Shown here piece after piece: positions 6,468-10,220 of a stretch of 10,220 bases of DNA (within the stretch, counting starts at the first letter, position 1; each line of letters begins with the position of its first letter). The position numbers were made by a program, and so were the translations under genes. This stretch comes from Oscillospiraceae bacterium (GTDB lineage Bacteria; Bacillota; Clostridia; Oscillospirales; Ruminococcaceae). The notes below the pieces were generated by a model that did not search any database, was not told the DNA's origin, and saw only the letters and a list, made by a program, of their open reading frames with translations. The stretch is taken from contig CAAFQL010000153.1 in the NCBI GenBank assembly GCA_900765125.1, positions 1 to 10,220 on the forward strand, written 5' to 3'.

Positions 6468-6496
6468 ATTATATCACTATTTATGACATATGTCAA
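6468..6496 (-). promoter_or_regulatory. Promoter of the crp/fnr-like gene
   Basis: On the minus strand a perfect TTGACA (6496-6491) and a perfect TATAAT (6473-6468) are separated by 17 bases. The -35 box overlaps the left GACATATGTC palindrome. As a full consensus promoter it should not need an activator, so control is more likely by repression. Confidence 0.8.
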
Positions 6497-6516
6497 GAAT
6501 ATTATTGACATATGTC
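6485..6516. promoter_or_regulatory. Paired GACATATGTC operators between divergent promoters
   Basis: Two identical 10-bp perfect palindromes, at 6485-6494 and 6507-6516, have centres 22 bp apart, about two helical turns. Each overlaps the -35 box of one of the two divergent promoters. A dimeric repressor bound at both could shut off both genes and bind cooperatively. The candidate binder is either of the two flanking gene products (Crp/Fnr-like or UPF0251-type helix-turn-helix). The motif differs from the GTGA-N5-TCAC sites found elsewhere in the window. Confidence 0.6.
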
Positions 6517-6533
6517 CGAAATTGTGTTATACT
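6505..6533 (+). promoter_or_regulatory. Promoter of the UPF0251-NifX fusion gene
   Basis: TTGACA (6505-6510), a 17-base spacer and TATACT (6528-6533). Transcription would start near 6537-6540, giving a leader of only 12-15 bases, with the ribosome site GAGGTG (6540-6545) at its very beginning. Confidence 0.78.
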
Positions 6534-6551
6534 ATTACTGAGGTGATGCAA

Positions 6552-7331
6552 ATGGCACGACCGACAAAATGCCGCAGAGTATGCCGCTACCCCGAAAGTC
6601 TTTGCTTCTCTCCAGACAACGGAAAAATGGACGAGCCTGTTATCTTGACAGTTGACGAGTTCGAAGTCATACGGCTCATTGATCGTGAGGGTGCTTCACA
6701 GGAAGAAGCCGGCATACAGCTTGGAGTAGCACGGACAACGGTGCAGAAAATCTATGAAACTGCAAGAAAAAAACTTGCAGACTCTCTGGTGCTTGGCTTG
6801 ACCTTAAAAATTGAGGGCGGCGATTTCAGACTTTGCAATGGCACAGACGCAACCTGTCCCAAGCATAATTGCAATCAAAAGCAGATTGCAGAAAAATTTA
6901 AAATGAAAAAAGGAGAAAAAATTATGAGAATTGCAGTAACCTACGAAAACGGAGAAATCTTTCAGCCCTTCGGACATACCGAGCAGTTTAAGGTTTATGA
7001 TGTGGAGAATAACAAAATTGTTTCTTCACAGGTGCTTGATACAAACGGCAGCGGACATGGTGCACTTGCAGGAATTTTACAGGCACTGAATGTTGATGTC
7101 CTAATCTGCGGCGGTATCGGCGGCGGAGCACAGATGGCACTTTCACAGGCAGGAATTAAGCTCTATGGCGGTGTAAGCGGTAATGCGGATAACGCAGTAA
7201 ACGCACTTCTCAGCGGTACGCTTGACTTCAACCCCGATGTAAAATGCTCACATCATGAACACGAACACGGCGGAGAAGCTCATACCTGCGGCGAACACGG
7301 CTGCGGAAAAGGAAATTGCGGTAATCACTGA
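6552..7331 (+). CDS. UPF0251 (DUF134) DNA-binding domain fused to a NifX-like Fe-Mo cofactor domain
   Basis: A 259-residue two-domain protein. Residues 1-110 are a UPF0251/DUF134 domain: MARPTKCRRVC start, Cys at 7, 11 and 18, and a sigma-region-4-like helix-turn-helix at about 45-75 (GASQEEAGIQLGVARTTVQ). Residues 125-230 are a NifX/NifB C-terminal-type dinitrogenase iron-molybdenum cofactor domain: MRIAVTYENGEIFQPFGHTE, then DVLICGGIGGGAQ and an AL..AGI segment. The tail 232-259 is very rich in His and Cys (Cys 232, 246, 251, 256 and seven His) and looks metal-binding. No nitrogenase gene is visible; such proteins occur in many non-fixing anaerobes, where their role is unclear. ATG 6552 is chosen over in-frame GTG 6543 and ATG 6546 because of the conserved MARPTKCRR start and its spacing from GAGGTG. 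It is divergent from the Crp/Fnr gene. Confidence 0.88.
   Translation: MARPTKCRRVCRYPESLCFSPDNGKMDEPVILTVDEFEVIRLIDREGASQEEAGIQLGVARTTVQKIYETARKKLADSLVLGLTLKIEGGDFRLCNGTDATCPKHNCNQKQIAEKFKMKKGEKIMRIAVTYENGEIFQPFGHTEQFKVYDVENNKIVSSQVLDTNGSGHGALAGILQALNVDVLICGGIGGGAQMALSQAGIKLYGGVSGNADNAVNALLSGTLDFNPDVKCSHHEHEHGGEAHTCGEHGCGKGNCGNH
6911..6926 (+). promoter_or_regulatory. Internal ribosome-binding site at the domain junction
   Basis: AGGAG (6911-6915) lies eight bases before an in-frame ATG (6924-6926), which begins the NifX-like domain exactly (MRIAVTYENG). The preceding linker is an A-rich stretch coding FKMKKGEKI. This would allow separate translation of a 135-residue NifX-like protein in addition to the fusion. 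Confidence 0.5.
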
Positions 7332-7463
7332 TCCGATTTGTGATGAGTTCTGTTTTAATATCCAAATCCCCCACTCGAACCTCTCGTTGCATTGATTTGG
7401 TTGTCACGATAACATCAATATTAGGCTTCCGAGGCACGTTGAGTGCGTAGTTCTGCTGTCAAG

Positions 7464-7498
7464 AAACCAGGGCTAAAAAGCCCTATTCTGCGTGGTTT
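7464..7498. repeat. Two-step inverted repeat
   Basis: AGGGCT (7469-7474) and AGCCCT (7479-7484) form a perfect hairpin with an AAAA loop. An outer AAACCA (7464-7469) / TGGTTT (7493-7498) pair surrounds it, sharing base 7469. No T-run follows on either strand, so it does not look like a standard terminator. Confidence 0.5.
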
Positions 7499-7637
7499 GC
7501 GGGCATATATCAATTTTACACACTCATCTATCCCCATAAAATCAGTCCGAGGAAACATAACGAACAGGCTGAAAACTGTCATCAGATGTACACACCCAAC
7601 CCAGAACGCAAAATTTGTGTGCAGATTTGATTAAAAC

Positions 7638-7660
7638 GGCAGATTTACTGTCAAACTGCC
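7638..7660. repeat. 23-bp imperfect palindrome
   Basis: GGCAGATTTAC (7638-7648), a central T and GTCAAACTGCC (7650-7660) match as reverse complements at 9 of 11 positions. It could be a protein-binding dyad or part of a degraded repeat. There is no adjoining T-run. Confidence 0.45.
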
Positions 7661-7775
7661 TTGAAACGCCTGTTTTACGTTGCTTTGAGGCTGTGTGGCT
7701 GAGTGGGGAGATTTGTTGTCGAAAATCGTTAAGATATACAAAAATGGAACGAGTGGTAACTTAGATAAATCGGAA

Positions 7776-7781
7776 TATAAT
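7776..7781 (+). promoter_or_regulatory. Possible -10 box for the 617-residue protein gene
   Basis: A perfect TATAAT, but the hexamer at 17-base spacing (GTGGTA, 7753-7758) is a poor -35. The predicted start near 7788 precedes the long stem-loop at 7793-7834. An activator or a weak constitutive promoter is possible. Confidence 0.35.
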
Positions 7782-7792
7782 ACAATCAAAGC

Positions 7793-7840
7793 ATCAAACA
7801 AATTGAATTAAAGATGAATTCTAATTTGTTTGATATTTTT
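7793..7840 (+). promoter_or_regulatory. Long A/T-rich stem-loop with T-run: attenuator or terminator
   Basis: ATCAAACAAATTGAATT (7793-7809) pairs with AATTC, a bulged T (7822) and AATTTGTTTGAT (7817-7834). This makes 17 base pairs around a seven-base loop (7810-7816). A run of five T follows at 7836-7840. It lies between the candidate -10 box and the start codon at 7866, so it could terminate or regulate the gene's own transcript. It could instead close an upstream transcript. Low GC weakens it as a standard terminator. Confidence 0.55.
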
Positions 7841-7865
7841 AACGTTATAAATTCAGGAGGAAAAA

Positions 7866-9719
7866 ATGGCATTTGAATTTAAGCTTTCAACCGATGAGAT
7901 AAGAAAGAAAATGTTTGATTTTATAAAGCCGGTTTATAAGGATACATGGGATTTCGAGGTCGGTTATATCAACTGGATTTATGGTGTCTATGACAGCGAA
8001 AGTGGGTTTTTTATTACATATGTAAACTCAAAAAGTGGTGATACCAAATACGTTTTAATTACCGAAAATGGTGATATTTTATATATTGTTGCCGATAGTT
8101 ACAGACATACATTTTCCGAAATTCCTAAAGAGCTTACGCAGTATAGCGATATTATACAAAAAGGTATTAAGCTTTACAATAATGAAAAAGCAAAGAAAAG
8201 TTTTGAAGGTAGTTTTTCGTCTGAACAAGAAGAATATCTTAATGAGATCACTGAAAATATGAGAGATAAATGCAGACCGGCTATGGATATAAATAGCCTT
8301 GATGACGCTGAAAAACTCTTTGAACAGGAGAATTTCAATTATTATCATATTTGTCATATGTACAATAAAAATACTGTTACAAGTTTTGATAAATATATGT
8401 CTGATAAGAAAATGCGTACTATAAAAGGGGAAAAATACAAGGCGATTATCTCTAAAATTTCTGCCTATAACGATATGCTCAGTGAGGAAGATTACAAGCA
8501 TATTTCAAAGGACTTTCAGCAGGCAGGTTATTTGATTGATGGCGGTATAGATGATACATATGTGGATGTGACGTTTGAAGTAATAAAAAAGGCTTACTTC
8601 TGTGGCGTTATCAGCGTTGGCTATATAGATTTTATTAGCAAATATATTAAAAGCTGCATTAAGCTGTTCCCTGACAAAATACAAGGTCTGCGCCCGATTC
8701 TTGATTTCATAAATGAAAATATGAGAAGCGAAAACTTTAAAAGCCTTGATTTTTACAGAAAAGAACTGGAAAAGCTGATTTACCAAAAGACCGAGGGTTT
8801 CCAGTTTGTGTGTACAACGGACGAATTAAGAGAGAAAATGTTTGATTTTCTGAAGCCTGAATACAAGTCAAAGTATGATCTGGACGTCACGAGCATAAAC
8901 TGGACAACAGGTGTTTACGACAAGGAAAGCGGAATTTTCTTAACAATGATTTATTCCGTATCTGACGGTATAGCAAGATGCGGAGTAAATTATCGCAGTT
9001 ATATCGTCATTACTGATGACGGAAATATTTTCAAAGTCGCTAATAATGATGAATATGAAAAGAGAACATATGATTTTAGAATACCTAAGCAGTACGAAAC
9101 ACTTACGGACATCATAAAAAAAGGAATAGAATTTTATGGAAATGCTTATGAATACAGCAGATGTTTAAGCGAAGATATAGGAAAAAAGCTGAAAGCGATA
9201 CATGATGCAATGGACGACAGGTGCCATAAAAATTTTCCGATCAATTGCGAAGAGGATGCATATGCGCTTTTTGCACTTGTCAATTTTAACATTTATGCGA
9301 TCCTTGAAACTTATAATAAGAAAACCATAAGCAATTTCAACAAATTCGCAGACGACAATAAAATAATGCTTTGGACGGGCGACGGATATTTACAGCTACT
9401 GAAAGAGGTTACGGATCACACTGTTGCAAATCCAAAACGTTGTAGGATTTTTAATTACGCCTGTGACCTTTTCAGACGCGGTGTTAATGATACATATGAC
9501 AAACAGTTTCTGAAAGCTGTCAGATATATGTATAAAAAACGAATTATGGACTTTCATGAGGAGAATATTCTTAAAGGATATATTGATAAATATGTTGAAA
9601 CATATCCCGACAAACTCAAAAATATGATTCCATTGATTAAATTTGTTGAAGCTCATGCGGAGAACAAATATTTGAAGGAGTCCGCAGAAAAAGTGAAAAA
9701 ATCACTTGATAAAAATTAG
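7866..9719 (+). CDS. Unrecognised 617-residue protein, tandem duplication of a ~300-residue module
   Basis: I do not recognise this family. The protein is two copies of one module, about residues 3-306 and 312-612, collinear throughout. Paired segments include STDEIRKKMFDFIKPVYK / TTDELREKMFDFLKPEYK; INWIYGVYDSESGFF / INWTTGVYDKESGIF; YVLITENGDI / YIVITDDGNI; IPKELTQYSDIIQKGIKLY / IPKQYETLTDIIKKGIEFY; and LFPDKIQGLRPILDFI / TYPDKLKNMIPLIKFV. Each copy appears to have an alpha/beta N-terminal half (with a likely beta-sheet around the INW and ITENG strands) and a helical C-terminal half. There is no signal peptide, membrane segment or obvious catalytic motif, so a cytoplasmic binding or structural role is possible. 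The start is set by AGGAGG at 7855-7860. Base composition looks AT-richer than the redox genes, and it lies alone beside repeats and a recombinase, consistent with accessory, possibly transferred DNA. Confidence 0.85.
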   Translation: MAFEFKLSTDEIRKKMFDFIKPVYKDTWDFEVGYINWIYGVYDSESGFFITYVNSKSGDTKYVLITENGDILYIVADSYRHTFSEIPKELTQYSDIIQKGIKLYNNEKAKKSFEGSFSSEQEEYLNEITENMRDKCRPAMDINSLDDAEKLFEQENFNYYHICHMYNKNTVTSFDKYMSDKKMRTIKGEKYKAIISKISAYNDMLSEEDYKHISKDFQQAGYLIDGGIDDTYVDVTFEVIKKAYFCGVISVGYIDFISKYIKSCIKLFPDKIQGLRPILDFINENMRSENFKSLDFYRKELEKLIYQKTEGFQFVCTTDELREKMFDFLKPEYKSKYDLDVTSINWTTGVYDKESGIFLTMIYSVSDGIARCGVNYRSYIVITDDGNIFKVANNDEYEKRTYDFRIPKQYETLTDIIKKGIEFYGNAYEYSRCLSEDIGKKLKAIHDAMDDRCHKNFPINCEEDAYALFALVNFNIYAILETYNKKTISNFNKFADDNKIMLWTGDGYLQLLKEVTDHTVANPKRCRIFNYACDLFRRGVNDTYDKQFLKAVRYMYKKRIMDFHEENILKGYIDKYVETYPDKLKNMIPLIKFVEAHAENKYLKESAEKVKKSLDKN

Positions 9720-9783
9720 ATGAATTCCAGTTTGCCGGGTTATGATTTTTGAAATGTGTAACATTGATTCGACCATAACACCT

Positions 9784-9901
9784 CCAACAACCGCTTAATT
9801 GCCGTACTTCTACAAGAATGTAAAAGTCAAGACCGCATTTGCGTTCATTTTAGCCTTGACTTTTACATTCTTGTAGATATAATGACAAAGGCGGTTGTTG
9901 G
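9784..9901. repeat. 118-bp nested inverted-repeat element
   Basis: The outer arms are CCAACAACCGC (9784-9794) and its exact complement GCGGTTGTTGG (9891-9901). The inner arms are a perfect 22-bp inverted repeat, 9810-9831 (starting CTACAAGAATG) and 9855-9876, around a 23-base loop. Between outer and inner arms the two sides (15 and 14 bases) do not match. Terminal inverted repeats on a short non-coding element resemble a MITE, but no clear target duplication flanks it. A recombination or nicking site, or a structured RNA, are alternatives. Confidence 0.75.
9856..9883 (+). promoter_or_regulatory. Promoter-like sequence in the right arm of the inverted repeat
   Basis: TTGACT (9856-9861), a 16-base spacer and TATAAT (9878-9883). 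The -35 and spacer lie in the repeat arm, while the -10 lies in the non-symmetric part, so the mirrored left arm has a -35 but no -10. Transcription would run rightward from about 9890, where no gene of its own is seen, into the recombinase on the opposite strand. Confidence 0.45.
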
Positions 9902-10002
9902 TGAATTGTGTCGGATGTAGGTATTTACACAGTTCGAAATTCAGACTCGTTTGCCGAGATAAACACTACTTTAAAAAGCACTTAAGTTTTCCTTATAACA
10001 GC

Positions 10003-10039
10003 AAAAAGCCTCTGTCGGATTAACTCCAACAGAGGCTTT
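10003..10039 (-). terminator. Terminator of the right-hand recombinase gene
   Basis: AAAGCCTCTGT (10005-10015) pairs with ACAGAGGCTTT (10029-10039), with GG/CC pairing inside the loop. On the minus strand the stem is followed by TTTTT (10007-10003). It lies eight bases after the recombinase stop codon and could also stop rightward transcripts from 9890. Confidence 0.8.
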
Positions 10040-10046
10040 CTCAATA

Positions 10047-10220
10047 TCACTTTTCCACACTCACCGTCACACCTGATTTGAACTCAAACACAATATTTTC
10101 ATCAAAAACTGTAATCTTTGAGAGCAGATGTTTTGCAAGGGTTTCATCAAATTCCATTTGCTTCGGCTGTGATTTGATGAAGAACTGCAATTCCTTAATG
10201 CGTTTCTTGTACTCAGCCTG
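10047..10220 (-). CDS. C-terminal end of a large serine recombinase (partial)
   Basis: The last 57 codons of a leftward gene enter from the right edge and end at TGA (10049-10047). The segment QAEYKKRIKELQFFIKSQ, then EFDETLAKHLLSKITVFD and IVFEFKSGVTVSVE, matches the C-terminal block of the recombinase remnant at 79-885 (EFDENLVKHLLAKVTVFE, LVFEFRSGVEVDVE). It belongs to the same family but is clearly diverged in sequence. The part seen is intact, so this copy may be functional. It faces the redox region, with its own terminator immediately after it. Catalytic residues lie outside the window. Confidence 0.85.
   Translation of the reverse strand, partial: QAEYKKRIKELQFFIKSQPKQMEFDETLAKHLLSKITVFDENIVFEFKSGVTVSVEK

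Larger units (their letters stand above)
7332..7775. other. Gene-poor intergenic stretch
   Basis: About 440 bases with no convincing gene before the promoter region of the next gene. Short open frames here (63-69 codons) lack ribosome sites and recognisable motifs. It contains a CCAAATC/GATTTGG inverted repeat (7362-7368 and 7394-7400) and the two stronger inverted repeats listed separately. No clear terminator for the UPF0251-NifX gene is seen. It may be degraded mobile-element DNA, but nothing in it is recognisable. Confidence 0.5.

Noticed and set aside
6392..6511. N-terminal extension of the Crp/Fnr regulator to an upstream ATG
   Set aside because: It would start upstream of the gene's consensus promoter, and a strong ribosome site (6406-6398) precedes the ATG at 6391, where the family fold begins.
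6405..6551. N-terminal extension of the UPF0251-NifX protein
   Set aside because: It would begin upstream of the promoter at 6505-6533. The family start MARPTKCRR is at 6552 with GAGGTG before it.
7228..7437. 69-codon minus-strand frame overlapping the NifX tail
   Set aside because: It half-overlaps a confident gene, has no ribosome site or known motif, and starts with GTG.
7690..7740. tRNA-Ser-like string (GTGGCTGAGTGG followed by a GTCGAAAA segment)
   Set aside because: It resembles a D-arm and a serine anticodon loop, but the anticodon stem does not pair and there is no T-arm or acceptor stem. At most a decayed remnant.
9784..9901. Integron attC site
   Set aside because: The ends do not fit RYYYAAC/GTTRRRY, the inner stem is perfectly paired without extrahelical bases, and there is no integrase or cassette array.
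1..10220. CRISPR array, insertion sequence transposase, rRNA or complete tRNA
   Set aside because: No regularly spaced direct repeats, transposase motifs or complete RNA gene folds were seen on either strand.

Overview
The window reads as part of a chromosome of an anaerobic, moderately low-GC Firmicute. Strong AGGAGG-type ribosome sites, the gene families and the closeness of both recombinase remnants to gut clostridial serine recombinases suggest Clostridia, perhaps an Oscillospirales/Ruminococcus-like gut bacterium. That placement is inference from style, not from a search.

Layout. (1) 1-19: first codons of a leftward gene with its promoter. (2) 79-885: 5'-truncated C-terminal part of a large serine recombinase, then a strong terminator. 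(3) 1091-3115: tight four-gene operon: CcdA-type thiol transporter, membrane-anchored TlpA/ResA-like thioredoxin, 2x[4Fe-4S] ferredoxin, NapH-like Fe-S membrane protein. (4) 3184-5686: cytoplasmic operon: thioredoxin, rhodanese, CoA-disulfide-reductase-type flavoprotein fused to a rhodanese domain, rubredoxin; closed by a bidirectional terminator. (5) 5735-6391, minus strand: Crp/Fnr-family regulator. (6) 6552-7331: UPF0251 (DUF134)-NifX-like fusion, divergent from the regulator. (7) 7332-7865: about 530 bp with no convincing gene but several inverted repeats. (8) 7866-9719: AT-rich gene for an unrecognised 617-residue protein made of two tandem copies of a ~300-residue module. (9) 9784-9901: 118-bp nested inverted repeat containing a promoter-like sequence. 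(10) 10047-10220, minus strand: C-terminal end of a second serine recombinase, facing the first.

The core is a redox module. Operon 3 can carry electrons outward across the membrane to exported thiols (CcdA to TlpA) and carries its own iron-sulfur electron route. Operon 4 handles cytoplasmic thiol and sulfane-sulfur redox chemistry. The sequence ties them together: upstream of both operons lies a TGTGA-N5-TCAC palindrome exactly 22 bp before a perfect TATAAT, with no -35 box, the geometry expected of a class II Crp/Fnr activator site centred near -41. The Crp/Fnr gene at the end of the cluster has a CRP-like R-E-x3-R recognition helix suited to reading GTGA. Its own promoter and that of the UPF0251-NifX gene are near mirror images, each with its -35 TTGACA overlapping a GACATATGTC palindrome. 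The best candidate for an undescribed system is this self-contained redox regulon. The duplicated 617-residue protein and the 118-bp hairpin element are the best candidates for novel accessory pieces.
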